From contig JAQTUZ010000007.1 in NCBI GenBank assembly GCA_028707065.1, positions 27,626 through 69,943 on the forward strand: a stretch of DNA of 42,318 nucleotides, read 5' to 3'. Numbering within the stretch: the first letter of the stretch is position 1; every line of letters starts with the position of its first letter. A program made the position numbers and the translations under genes. The DNA comes from Patescibacteria group bacterium. Lineage in GTDB: Bacteria; Patescibacteriota; Patescibacteriia; Patescibacteriales; WJLG01. This document shows, piece by piece, positions 6,507 through 14,100 of the stretch. The notes under the pieces were generated by a model, which had not been told where the DNA came from, did no database searches, and worked only from the letters and a program-made list of their open reading frames with translations.

Positions 6507-7937
6507 TTAAAGACGATTTCTTCTTGCCATACGCGGACGATCGTCCTCATCGGATTCGATATCCCGAAGGCGATTGCCGACCATATCTTTGACATATTGA
6601 TTTTCTCCGCCCAGCTGGTCGTAAATTGCCAGAGCTTCTTTGGAAAAACCTTTTAAAAAATCCCTTACCCGCTGGTCAACGATGTCTTGGATACAGTTAC
6701 GATAATTACGAGAATACTGGTGTTCAATAAAGGCCAGCTCGCGAAGATTTGCCAGGGCCCTCAGGTCGTTAATGCCGGCCAGAATCCGTTCGCCGCGTTC
6801 CAGTATCATCTGCCCGACAGCCGCGTCGTTTTCGTAATATTCTTTGTAAAGGCTGATTATCCTGCGAAAGTCGCGGACTTCATTAAGCTGGCGGCGGATT
6901 CGGCAAACTAATTCCATCTTGGGCTTGGACTCGGCGACGAAAAAACGATGCCAATACAACATGGCTTCCAGAGAATAGTTCCACTTCGGCATGACATTCA
7001 TCATCCGCCGCTCAACCATCAGATAGGAATGCGAACCGACTTTGAACTCAAGCAGATAATTGACCAGACTATCAAAATACTCGGTCTTTAAAAGTATCTG
7101 CCCAAGCAGGCTTTCCAGATATTCTTCCTGGCCAGATCCTGTTTCGGCCTGACCGATCATCTTCGCCACCGAAGACATTTCCCCCCGGCTCAAAGGAGCG
7201 TCATGATGATTAAGGTAAAGTTCCATCAGCCGCTGATCAGCCGCTTCGCTCACCTCTTGGCACGCCCAGCCGCCGGTCCAGATAAGCGCTCGGCCAACAT
7301 CATGCTCCTCGCTAAGCGATTTTTTAATCGCCGGAATCGAAACTTCCCAGCGCGGCGAGTTTTGATCAACGCCCCGCAGATAAGGCACAAGCGAATCGAC
7401 CGGAAAAAGATCGATTTTTCTTTTGATCTCCGCGGCGATTTTTCCTTCAATGGCTCCCCAAACCTTTGGTCCGATAAATCCTTGGCCATTTTTAAGCCTG
7501 ATTAAAGAATCCGCGTCGATCGCTTCGAACCTTTTGGCAAGAATGTCTTCCAAAATAGTGCTGGAAGGCACTAAGGAAATACTATAAAAATTATTGGCCA
7601 GGCGAGAAAGAGAATCGATCAATCCGATCCGCTTAACCTTTTCTTCCAGCAGGCGCAGCCCGACCTTGGAAACCGAATCATTCGGCGATAATCTGTCGTT
7701 CGCCAGCTGAACGTATCGGCCCAGCTCCGGCAAATCATCATCGCTTCGAGAAAAATCGGCAATAAACCTTTGTCTGATCTTGCCCAGCAGTTTTTTCTGC
7801 GCTACGGCGTTGTCGGAGTGTCCGACATAATCGCTCAGAACTGATCCGAGCTTGTCTATTTCCGGGACTTTCTGGCAGCTCATCGCGCCAGCCAGCAAAA
7901 ACAGGGCAAAAAACCCGAAAGAAACTATCTTTTTCAT
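6507..7937 (-). CDS. Putative lipoprotein, all-helical, function unknown
   Basis: 476 residues beginning MKKIVSFGFFALFLLAGAMS then C, a signal peptide with a lipobox (LAGAMS-C, cysteine at 21), so it is probably anchored to the membrane outer face. The rest is rich in charged amphipathic helices, e.g. VGLRLLEEKVKRIGLIDSLS, YLMVERRMMNVMPKW and IISLYKEYYENDAAVG, and may form helical repeats. It ends in a basic tail (RPRMARRNRL). An AGGAGG Shine-Dalgarno precedes the ATG. It has a near-consensus promoter (7987-8015) and a terminator (6466-6493), so it is a self-contained unit facing thrS. It lies between two thrS-like tails (6298-6366 and 8022-8144), which suggests it arrived as an insertion. 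No family recognised. Confidence 0.8.
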   Translation of the reverse strand: MKKIVSFGFFALFLLAGAMSCQKVPEIDKLGSVLSDYVGHSDNAVAQKKLLGKIRQRFIADFSRSDDDLPELGRYVQLANDRLSPNDSVSKVGLRLLEEKVKRIGLIDSLSRLANNFYSISLVPSSTILEDILAKRFEAIDADSLIRLKNGQGFIGPKVWGAIEGKIAAEIKRKIDLFPVDSLVPYLRGVDQNSPRWEVSIPAIKKSLSEEHDVGRALIWTGGWACQEVSEAADQRLMELYLNHHDAPLSRGEMSSVAKMIGQAETGSGQEEYLESLLGQILLKTEYFDSLVNYLLEFKVGSHSYLMVERRMMNVMPKWNYSLEAMLYWHRFFVAESKPKMELVCRIRRQLNEVRDFRRIISLYKEYYENDAAVGQMILERGERILAGINDLRALANLRELAFIEHQYSRNYRNCIQDIVDQRVRDFLKGFSKEALAIYDQLGGENQYVKDMVGNRLRDIESDEDDRPRMARRNRL

Positions 7938-7986
7938 AGATCCTCCTCTTTGATATGGTTAATTTTCAAGGTCCAAAAATCATTGC

Positions 7987-8015
7987 AACTTACCATACAA
8001 ACAATATTTTGTCAA
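7987..8015 (-). promoter_or_regulatory. Promoter of the lipoprotein gene at 6507-7937
   Basis: On the minus strand TTGACA (8010-8015), a 17-base spacer, TAAGTT (7987-7992). Confidence 0.7.
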
Positions 8016-8021
8016 CCATAC

Positions 8022-8144
8022 CATATTTGCCGGGATGCTGGCCCAAAAATATCTCGAACAAACCTGTTAATCGCGAGAGATACCAAAGAAATGGATCTGG
8101 CCCAACTCGTCAAAATAATTTCCGACTCCAAGCCAAAAATATAA
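8022..8144 (+). pseudogene. Decayed thrS 3' fragment (copy 3)
   Basis: The last 69 bases encode RDTKEMDLAQLVKIISDSKP then KI and stop, nearly the same as 6298-6366. Further upstream the DNA still aligns loosely with the resident thrS end (PYILVVGDKEMASNTLAIRE): in frame it reads PYHICRDAGPKISRTNLLIA. It stops just inside the promoter of the divergent lipoprotein gene. It is followed by a terminator, as a true gene end would be. Confidence 0.65.
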
Positions 8145-8154
8145 ATCCATTGAG

Positions 8155-8177
8155 AAACCCGGTTTATTCCGGGTTTT
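8155..8177 (+). terminator. Terminator after thrS tail copy 3
   Basis: AAACCCGG / CCGGGTTT stem with a 6-base loop, followed by TCTTTT. Confidence 0.7.
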
Positions 8178-8232
8178 CTTTTACCCGGAAAGCGCGAGAA
8201 ATATTGCTTTTGTCGGCAATAATTTTGCCTAA

Positions 8233-8261
8233 TTGTCGGGCGTTTTAAATAGTGATATAAT
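8233..8261 (+). promoter_or_regulatory. Promoter of the beta-propeller gene
   Basis: TTGTCG (8233-8238), a 17-base spacer, perfect TATAAT (8256-8261). The roughly 85-base leader carries a stem-loop at 8313-8340 (GACGG...CCGTC enclosing GCAAATTAATTTGC) close to the start codon. Confidence 0.7.
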
Positions 8262-8351
8262 AGGGACGAAAAAAACGAATGGGTAAATTTGATAAATTTA
8301 TATAATTAACCAGACGGCCGCAAATTAATTTGCCTCCGTCGCGGCAATTTT

Positions 8352-9497
8352 ATGAAAAAAAATTACCTCTTTGCCGGAATTATCGCCGTGATCATCGTGC
8401 TGATCGGCGTTTACGCCATCATGGTGTGGCAGCAGCCCAAGCCAACGGTGGCACCGATTCCGGAAATCAAAAAAACCGTGATCGCCCCGTTCTTGCCTGA
8501 CGCGACTTCGACGGCGCTGGCGGTCTCAACCGTCCCGGCCAATGGCGACGGCAATCCTTACGGCGTCGCTTTTGTCCCGGCGAATTTCCCGGGCGGCGGA
8601 ACGATCGAATCAGGAGACGTGCTGGTCTCCAACTTCAACAACAGCAAAAATCTCCAAGGCACGGGTTCGACCATCGTCCGCATCACCCCGGACGGAAAAA
8701 TGTCGCTCTTTTATCAAGGCGCGCCGACTCTCGGCTTAACCACCGCTTTAGCCGTGCTCAAAGAAGGATTTGTCATCGTCGGCAATATGCCGACCACCGA
8801 CGGCACCAGCGCCACGGCCAAAGCCGGCTCGCTTTTGGTGCTCGACAAAAATGGCAAGCTGATCAAAACTCTCACTGACACTGAGCTGATCAATGGTCCG
8901 TGGGACATGTCAGTCAATGACAATGGCGTCAACGTCCAGGCCTTTGTCAGCAACGTGCTCTCCGGCAACGTCGTCCGTTTTGATCTTAAATTCAATCTTA
9001 CCACGCTGCTTTCCGAATCCGGCACGATTATCGCTTCCGGTTACGCTCATCGCGGCGATCCGGCCGCTTTGGAAATCGGCCCGACCGGCCTTTACTACGA
9101 CGCCGGCAATGATTCGCTTTTGGTCGCGGCCACGGCGGACAATGCGATCTATAAAGTCGTCAATGCTTCGACTTTGTCGTCTGACGCGGGAAAGGGCGTG
9201 GTATTTTATCAGGATCAGGTAAATCTGCACGGTCCGCTCTCGGTGGAAAAAGCGCCGAACGGCAATTACATCACCTCTGACGGCGATGCGATCAATCCGA
9301 GCGACGCTAATACTTCCGATTACACCGAATTTTCCGCGGCCGGAAAATTCGTCAAACAATTATCGGTCAGCGGTACAGCGGGCGGCGCCTTCGGCTTTGA
9401 CATCCAAGTTATCGGCACAACGGCGAAATTCGCGGCCGTCAACGATAACGTCCCTAACCTCTTGATCTGGACGATCCCGCTCAAACCGATGGAATAA
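8352..9497 (+). CDS. Membrane-anchored SMP-30/NHL-like beta-propeller protein
   Basis: 381 residues. The N-terminus (KNYLFAGIIAVIIVLIGVYA) is a signal anchor without a lipobox. It is followed by a proline-rich linker (about residues 27-42) and an extracytoplasmic domain. That domain shows repeated propeller-like strands: YGVAFVP, GDVLVSNFN, STIVRITPDGKMSLFYQG, GFVIVGNMPTTDG, GSLLVLDKNGKLIKTL, DSLLVAATADNAIYKVVN, KFVKQLSV and LLIWTIPL. I infer a six-bladed sugar-lactone/NHL-type fold. No catalytic metal site can be assigned, so a ligand-binding or structural role is as likely as lactonase activity. The gene has its own promoter and a strong terminator. No Shine-Dalgarno is visible; the leader hairpin ends 11 bases before the ATG and may influence translation. 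Confidence 0.8.
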   Translation: MKKNYLFAGIIAVIIVLIGVYAIMVWQQPKPTVAPIPEIKKTVIAPFLPDATSTALAVSTVPANGDGNPYGVAFVPANFPGGGTIESGDVLVSNFNNSKNLQGTGSTIVRITPDGKMSLFYQGAPTLGLTTALAVLKEGFVIVGNMPTTDGTSATAKAGSLLVLDKNGKLIKTLTDTELINGPWDMSVNDNGVNVQAFVSNVLSGNVVRFDLKFNLTTLLSESGTIIASGYAHRGDPAALEIGPTGLYYDAGNDSLLVAATADNAIYKVVNASTLSSDAGKGVVFYQDQVNLHGPLSVEKAPNGNYITSDGDAINPSDANTSDYTEFSAAGKFVKQLSVSGTAGGAFGFDIQVIGTTAKFAAVNDNVPNLLIWTIPLKPME

Positions 9498-9523
9498 ATC
9501 ATCGATTCGACAGTCGTAATCAT

Positions 9524-9556
9524 AAAACCCGCGGGCGTTTGTCCGCGGGTTTTTTA
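9524..9556 (+). terminator. Terminator of the beta-propeller gene
   Basis: AAAACCCGCGG / CCGCGGGTTTT stem with an 8-base loop and a T-run. Confidence 0.9.
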
Positions 9557-9585
9557 TTTACGCAAAATTCCCCTAATTTAGTTCT

Positions 9586-9636
9586 GTCGCAGTCTCCGTC
9601 TCCTTCGGCAAGCTCGGGACAGGGCGGGACTGCGAC
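9586..9636. repeat. Palindromic repeat of the CAGTC/GACTG family
   Basis: Perfect 9-base arms GTCGCAGTC / GACTGCGAC enclose a CTTCGGCAAGCTCGGGAC core. The arms match the palindromes at 583-660 and 37989-38017; the core matches the repeat inside hsdM at 23154-23174. Confidence 0.65.
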
Positions 9637-9684
9637 GGCAAACATACGAAGATCAACTTTAATCTACCGGCATAAAATCAAACA

Positions 9685-9757
9685 GCCACATTCCTCTAAC
9701 GGGAAACTGTGGCCGAACTAAAAACAAAAAGCCACCGCGCTCTCACGGCGGCTTTTT
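9685..9757 (+). terminator. Tandem hairpins, the second terminator-like
   Basis: A hairpin GCCACA / TGTGGC (9685-9713) is followed by AAAAAGCCACCG / CGGCGGCTTTTT (9726-9757, one mismatch) with a T-run. I see no gene that would need it; it could be a small RNA end or a relic. Confidence 0.5.
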
Positions 9758-9794
9758 TATTTTAAACAATTCCCTTTTATAAAGAGACTTGTTT

Positions 9795-9830
9795 CCGCCT
9801 TCTTGCCCGCCTCGGGCGGAGGGCGGAAGG
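9795..9830. repeat. GC-rich palindromic repeat (CCGCC...GGCGG family)
   Basis: TCCGCCTTCTTGCCCGCC followed by the complementary GGGCGGAGGGCGGA. Same family as 2515-2560 and 38098-38141. Confidence 0.6.
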
Positions 9831-9871
9831 ATAAAAAAATTCCCTTAAGCAAAAAAATTCTTAAGGGAATT
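9831..9871 (-). terminator. Terminator of the metalloprotease gene
   Basis: Perfect 12-base arms AATTCCCTTAAG / CTTAAGGGAATT (9838-9871). Read on the minus strand they are followed by TTTTTTTAT. Confidence 0.88.
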
Positions 9872-9891
9872 GTCCGGGCAACTTTTTGAGG

Positions 9892-10947
9892 CTATCTTTT
9901 GGCTATAGCTTCGGAAGCGCGAAGCAGATTTTTCGCGAACCGCTTATTCATCCAGCGATAAAGTTTGGCATCTTCCGCCGCTTTGTCGCGGGGGCCGAAT
10001 TTATCAATATACCCGGCGCCGATCGCCAGAACATAGCAGGCTGAAGCGATATTGGAAGCTGCCAAGCCGGAATTCGCGCAGCCAAGAATTTTATCCAAGG
10101 CGCGAAAATTATTCAGCTTGATCTTCCTCAAACAACTTTGATAATCGCCCGAATTTCCGCCGTAGCGATCAACCAAACTGTCAACATAATGCTGGAAGCT
10201 GCCGCCCGTGGCCGCGTTCATAATAGTGAATTCAAAACGATGAAGCATCATCTCATCAGCAGCGGTCGTTACTTGTCCGCGGCAAACCTTATCCAGATAA
10301 GCATGGCCCATCTCATGCCAAAGCAAACCGGCAAACAATTTGTCCGGCAGATCAATGGCCGCGATCATTAAAGCCCTCCAATCATCGCGATAGAACAGCC
10401 AGGCGTCATCATCACCGATCTGATCTCGGGAAATAAAGCAAACTTCCAGATATTGCTCCATTTCTTCTTGTATCCGGTTCATGTTTTCTTCTTTATCCAC
10501 CCCACGCGGAACCAGTTCGGTTGTGAACGAAATGCCATGGTTGAAAACAGTCGTACGATAACCGGGAAATTCGGCAACAATTTTTTCCGCTAAAGCATTA
10601 ACGCCGCGATAACGATTGATGGTCTCAACAACCTTGGCTTTCTTCTGCGCGATGGTCTCGGCTATTTTAATCACGCCCTCTTGCGCGGGAATCACGATTC
10701 CATCGGCATTTTTTTCGCCGAACGAATCGATCGAGTTAAGCCACCAGCCGTCATTCTCGGTTTGCTCTTTTTGCGCGTGCTCTCTCGTATAAAGAGAGGT
10801 GGTTGCGGCCAAATGATAATCCTGGCTATAGCCGTAAAAATCAATGGCAAGAAAAGATACTGCAACGGCGCACAAAGCGCCAAACGACATTAACGCCCAT
10901 TTCAAAACGGTCTTTTTTGTTGAAGAGCTCTTCACCTTGTCAACCAT
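9892..10947 (-). CDS. Membrane-anchored zinc metalloprotease-like protein (HEMGH)
   Basis: 351 residues from the ATG at 10945-10947 (MVDKVKSSSTKKTVLK). That start has a GGGAGG Shine-Dalgarno; an in-frame ATG 21 codons earlier has none. An N-terminal transmembrane helix (VLKWALMSFGALCAVAVSFL, about residues 14-33) precedes an extracytoplasmic domain. This contains the zincin motif LLWHEMGHAYL, with HExxH at about 209-213, and a downstream EMMLHRFEF segment that could supply the third ligand. Zinc peptidase activity is inferred from the motif; the exact family is not recognised. TTTACA-N17-TATTGT is a possible promoter upstream. It is a single-gene unit ending in a strong terminator. Confidence 0.78.
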   Translation of the reverse strand: MVDKVKSSSTKKTVLKWALMSFGALCAVAVSFLAIDFYGYSQDYHLAATTSLYTREHAQKEQTENDGWWLNSIDSFGEKNADGIVIPAQEGVIKIAETIAQKKAKVVETINRYRGVNALAEKIVAEFPGYRTTVFNHGISFTTELVPRGVDKEENMNRIQEEMEQYLEVCFISRDQIGDDDAWLFYRDDWRALMIAAIDLPDKLFAGLLWHEMGHAYLDKVCRGQVTTAADEMMLHRFEFTIMNAATGGSFQHYVDSLVDRYGGNSGDYQSCLRKIKLNNFRALDKILGCANSGLAASNIASACYVLAIGAGYIDKFGPRDKAAEDAKLYRWMNKRFAKNLLRASEAIAKR

Positions 10948-11066
10948 GGCGATCCTCCCGGGAAAAATGTTTGGGTTATGTAAAAAAAGAGCAGCCCCAA
11001 ACAATAACAAATCATTCTCTTCTTGTAAAGCCAGTCTCGCGCCAAAGTTTGATCATTCTTTCCACT

Positions 11067-11095
11067 AAAAAACCGCCTTCAGTTGGCGGTTTTAT
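11067..11095 (-). terminator. Terminator downstream of the acidic small gene
   Basis: AAAACCGCC / GGCGGTTTT stem with a 7-base loop. The minus-strand side carries TTTTTTAG; the plus side TTTTATC. Confidence 0.7.
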
Positions 11096-11102
11096 CTTAT
11101 AA

Positions 11103-11150
11103 TTCCCCTCCTGCCCGAGGAGGGGTTGAGGTGATGGGAGCGGGGCGGTT
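11103..11150. repeat. Divergent copy of the CCCCTCT/GGGGTGTGT repeat family
   Basis: CCCCTCCTGCCCGAGGAGGGG-type palindrome followed by a GGGG-rich tail. It lacks the exact GGGGTGTGT end of the copies at 11410-11670. Confidence 0.45.
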
Positions 11151-11179
11151 TGCCGAAGTTATCAAATCAATTTAAAAAT

Positions 11180-11386
11180 TCACAAAGCCTCTTCCAGCTC
11201 GGCCGCCTCGTCCTCGTCAACGCCATATTCATCCATAACATCCCGCACGTTCTCCGCCGTCTCCGCGTCAACGCCCTGGCTCTCCATAATTTCCGCCACA
11301 TCTTCATCGACTTCTTCGCCGCCATCCTCGCCCGATCCCCCTTCTTCCCTGGGATCATCTTCATTTGGATTTAAATCATCTTGCAT
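11180..11386 (-). CDS. Small acidic hypothetical protein
   Basis: 68 residues, starting MQDDLNPNEDDPREEGGSGE. The first half is a low-complexity acidic linker. The second half is predicted helical with two similar segments (EIMESQGVDAETAENV and DVMDEYGVDEDEAAELEEAL), a VD-spaced pattern reminiscent of small helical-hairpin domains. No Shine-Dalgarno is evident before the ATG. The frame is intact between repeat blocks and followed by a terminator, which supports it being real. It is cytosolic by sequence. Function unknown. Confidence 0.55.
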   Translation of the reverse strand: MQDDLNPNEDDPREEGGSGEDGGEEVDEDVAEIMESQGVDAETAENVRDVMDEYGVDEDEAAELEEAL

Positions 11387-11406
11387 ATTAAAAAATTATA
11401 TAAATA

Positions 11407-11716
11407 ATTCCCCTCTATTAAGAGGGGTGGACTCGCGCCATGCGAGGACGGGGTGTGTAGAAAAGTCCCCTCTCGAGAGGGGTGGCAGGCCGCCTCGGCC
11501 TGACGGGGTGTGTTACCGCTTTTTTATTGAACCATTTTAAATGACTCGACAACCTTACTAATTATTCCCCTCTATCAAGAGGGGTGGACTCGCACCGCGC
11601 GAGGACGGGGTGTGTAGAAAAGTCCCCTCTCGAGAGGGGTGGCAGGCCGCCTCGGCCTGACGGGGTGTGTTACCGCTTTTTTATTGAACCATTTTAAACG
11701 ACTCGACAACCTTATT
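11407..11716. repeat. 157-bp tandem duplication carrying palindromic repeats and a gene tail
   Basis: Units at 11407-11563 and 11564-11716 have a period of 157 bases and differ at only a few positions. Each holds two copies of the CCCCTCT...AGAGGGGTGG-hairpin-ACGGGGTGTGT repeat (11410-11459, 11467-11513; 11567-11616, 11624-11670). Each also holds the last codons of the adjacent lipoprotein gene (KVVESFKMVQ and stop). Only the right-hand tail is joined to the gene. The hairpin CTCGC-loop-GCGAG keeps its stem in both units although its loop differs (GCCAT versus ACCGC). Confidence 0.88.
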
Positions 11717-12811
11717 GATGATCCCCGGCGAATCAGCCCCTTCCTTCTCGCATTGCGCGGTGAATTCCTCGGCGCCCTTGCCGCTGACAACCCCGCAATC
11801 ACTGGTAAAGTGCTTGGTAAATTGCAGCAAGGCGCAGCGATCGGCCGAACCGGGAATCGCCGTCGTGTAAAAATAAGTCGCGTAAATGGTGCCGGCCGCG
11901 GCTCCGCTGAATTCTTGGACGCAAAAATTTCCTTTACGCGCGGGCGGGACAAATTGGCAGAATGTTCGTTTGTCCTGGCTGATATGATTATAAATACTGT
12001 CGGACGGATTATAAATGCAAGGGCATTCTTTGGCCATATTACAAGTAACCTCAAAAGCTCTCGGCCCTTCGTCAAAATATCCGGCCGGCGTTGTTATCTG
12101 ATAATCCTTGCCCAACTGCAATTCGCGCAAAACCTGGCCGGAGCTGACCGAAGAAGAAGACACGGCGTAATAGAAATTAAAGCTGGCCAAGATCGCCTCG
12201 AGCGTTGCCGGCGCGACAACATTATTTTTGTTAAGGCACGCGTCGCGGTTCGGGCCGGCGTCATAATTTTCACAGCGGACATATTGGATAGTCATCTCCA
12301 CGGCGACGCAACTCCCATTATTAACATTAGTGTAGGCGTAAGTGGTAAAAGATGATCCGGCCGCGCCTTCGGACCAGGTTTGCGTGCAAAACCGCTCGCC
12401 ACCGATATCTTGCCGGCCGATTTTTACCATGCCATTTTTAATCAGGTCATCAATGTTCGCTGCGCCGTCGATCGCTACCGGCGGGCAGGTTTGAGCGAAC
12501 TGATCCGCGTTACAGCTAAAAAGCTTAATCACCGGCTTGCCATCGCCCGGGAAAAAATTCGCCGGATACTTGAATTGATAATTTAAAACCGGATCGCTGA
12601 AAACCTCCCACCCGCTCGTATCGATCTTCGTCGACGTTACAGCTTGCTCCCCCGTTGAAGTCGCCTTCGGCGTCACTTCCGGCGCCTGTTGCACCGGCAC
12701 CGGCGCCACCCTCGGCAGATTCGGCGTTGAAAAAGGATAAACACTGCACCCCGCCAGCACAAAAATCCCCAACCCTAAGACGAAAAATTTTGAGATTGTT
12801 TTTTTGTTCAT
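11681..12811 (-). CDS. Putative lipoprotein, cysteine-rich, function unknown
   Basis: 376 residues from the ATG at 12809-12811 (MNKKTISKFFVLGLGIFVLA then GC). That ATG starts a signal peptide with lipobox LAGC; an upstream in-frame ATG would bury it. A Pro/Thr-rich linker follows (about residues 27-60). Two globular parts look alike, each with a YxFKYP- or YQITTPAGYF-like opening and a FCTQTWSEGAAGSSFTTYAY or FCVQEFSGAAAGTIYATYFY segment. This suggests an internal duplication of a cysteine-containing domain. It is probably displayed on the outer face of the membrane. It lies 31 bases downstream of the helicase gene, with no terminator between, and may belong to that operon. The last codons are duplicated in the tandem repeat downstream. 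Confidence 0.8.
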   Translation of the reverse strand: MNKKTISKFFVLGLGIFVLAGCSVYPFSTPNLPRVAPVPVQQAPEVTPKATSTGEQAVTSTKIDTSGWEVFSDPVLNYQFKYPANFFPGDGKPVIKLFSCNADQFAQTCPPVAIDGAANIDDLIKNGMVKIGRQDIGGERFCTQTWSEGAAGSSFTTYAYTNVNNGSCVAVEMTIQYVRCENYDAGPNRDACLNKNNVVAPATLEAILASFNFYYAVSSSSVSSGQVLRELQLGKDYQITTPAGYFDEGPRAFEVTCNMAKECPCIYNPSDSIYNHISQDKRTFCQFVPPARKGNFCVQEFSGAAAGTIYATYFYTTAIPGSADRCALLQFTKHFTSDCGVVSGKGAEEFTAQCEKEGADSPGIINKVVESFKMVQ

Positions 12812-12842
12812 AAAAATAATGTAATTAGTTATCGCTTTAATG

Positions 12843-14078
12843 CTATTTCTTTCTAATTTCTTTGTCAAATGCGGTAATTCTTTCGCTCACTTGCAAAGAC
12901 ATTTCGTTCAGGCCGAGAAGTTTCAAGCCGTCCAAGGTGCGGACGCGGGACAGGGCGACATAGCCCATCCCCGGCTCGAAACAGCCGGACAAATCTATTT
13001 CCGCGCAGTCCATGCTCAAGCCCTGGCTTTTGTGGATCGTGATCGCCCAGGCAAGCTTCAACGGCAGCTGGATTATTTCCGCCTTAGTTTGTCCGCCTTC
13101 TTCAATGGTCCAGCTCGCCTTTTCCGCCTCGACTTTGCCGTTCTTGGTTTGAATGATTGGCATATTGGCGCCGCTGAAACCGGTAACGCGGCCCATCGTG
13201 CCGTTGACGTAAATCGGCGTATTGTTGGAAAATTTATTGCGCACGAACATCACGATCGCGCCGACTTTCAAAACCAATTCTTCCGGCGCCAGACAGCCGC
13301 GCATCAAATTTTCCACCAATTTTTTTGAGCCCTTACCGGACATCGCGTAAGTTTTGGGCTTGGCGATAATTTTATGCAATTCTTGCTTGTTGATCCGGTC
13401 GACGTCGATATTATGCGTATATAGCTTGGTCGGCTTGTCCCAGCCGGAAATATTTTGCATCAAGCGGCTGTTTAATTTTTCTCTGGCCCAGGCGCTAACA
13501 TTGTCGCCGCGGATCTCGTTTAAAATTTTTAAATAATCAGAATCTTCCTGGCGATGCTGTTCTTCCAGATAGCAGATTTTCAGATCAGCTTTCTGCCACG
13601 CCTCGGACTCAAAAGCGAATTTTTTCTCGCCGCCCTCGCGGACGACCGGCGGCAATTGGAAAAAATCTCCGCAGGCGACAAATTGCAAGCCGCCGAACGG
13701 CTTGATGCTTTGCCTAACCGCCTGGCAGACATGATTGACCATCTCCAAAACATTCGGCGGCAGCATCGAGATTTCATCAATGATCAAAACTTCGGCCGCG
13801 CTGATCCGCTCCGCGACTTTTTCATTCCACATTATTTCCTTAATATCATCGCGCATCAAATTTTCCTTGATGCCGATCCCCGCCCAGGAATGAATCGTCA
13901 GCCCGCCCAAATGCGTCGCCGCGATGCCGGTCGAAGCCGTGATCGCCGCCCGAATCTTATTCGCCTTCAAATACTCGGCGAACTTGTTTAAAACAAAAGT
14001 TTTTCCCGACCCGGCCGGCCCGGTGAGAAAAACATTCGCCCCCGACTTCAAAATATCCAAAGATTCCGATTGCGTCAT
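12843..14078 (-). CDS. Pif1/RecD-like superfamily 1 helicase
   Basis: 411 residues. Walker A GPAGSGKT is at residues 20-27 and Walker B LIIDEISML at about 97-105. GDFFQLPPV is the motif III region, typical of Pif1 helicases, and the end carries the SF1B signature (WAITIHKSQGLSMDCAEIDL and GYVALSRVRTLDGLKLLG). At 411 residues it is a minimal core without extra N- or C-terminal domains. Pif1-type enzymes unwind DNA 5'-3' and resolve G-quadruplex or R-loop structures; that role here is by family. It is third in a LexA-like / RhuM-Fic / helicase gene order with short gaps and no terminator, so it may be induced with them. Confidence 0.92.
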   Translation of the reverse strand: MTQSESLDILKSGANVFLTGPAGSGKTFVLNKFAEYLKANKIRAAITASTGIAATHLGGLTIHSWAGIGIKENLMRDDIKEIMWNEKVAERISAAEVLIIDEISMLPPNVLEMVNHVCQAVRQSIKPFGGLQFVACGDFFQLPPVVREGGEKKFAFESEAWQKADLKICYLEEQHRQEDSDYLKILNEIRGDNVSAWAREKLNSRLMQNISGWDKPTKLYTHNIDVDRINKQELHKIIAKPKTYAMSGKGSKKLVENLMRGCLAPEELVLKVGAIVMFVRNKFSNNTPIYVNGTMGRVTGFSGANMPIIQTKNGKVEAEKASWTIEEGGQTKAEIIQLPLKLAWAITIHKSQGLSMDCAEIDLSGCFEPGMGYVALSRVRTLDGLKLLGLNEMSLQVSERITAFDKEIRKK

Positions 14079-14100
14079 TTATAAAACTATTTCTAAATAA

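Noticed and set aside
7950-8144. 64-codon frame as a small gene
   Set aside because: Its second half is a thrS tail; the first half overlaps a divergent promoter and has no ribosome-binding site.
11410-11670. CRISPR-like array
   Set aside because: The repeats are palindromic, alternate between two variants, sit in a recent tandem duplication, and no spacers of regular length or cas genes are present.
11575-12075. 166-codon minus-strand frame across the repeats
   Set aside because: It is a shadow of the lipoprotein gene plus translated repeat sequence (HPVRPRRPATPLERG).
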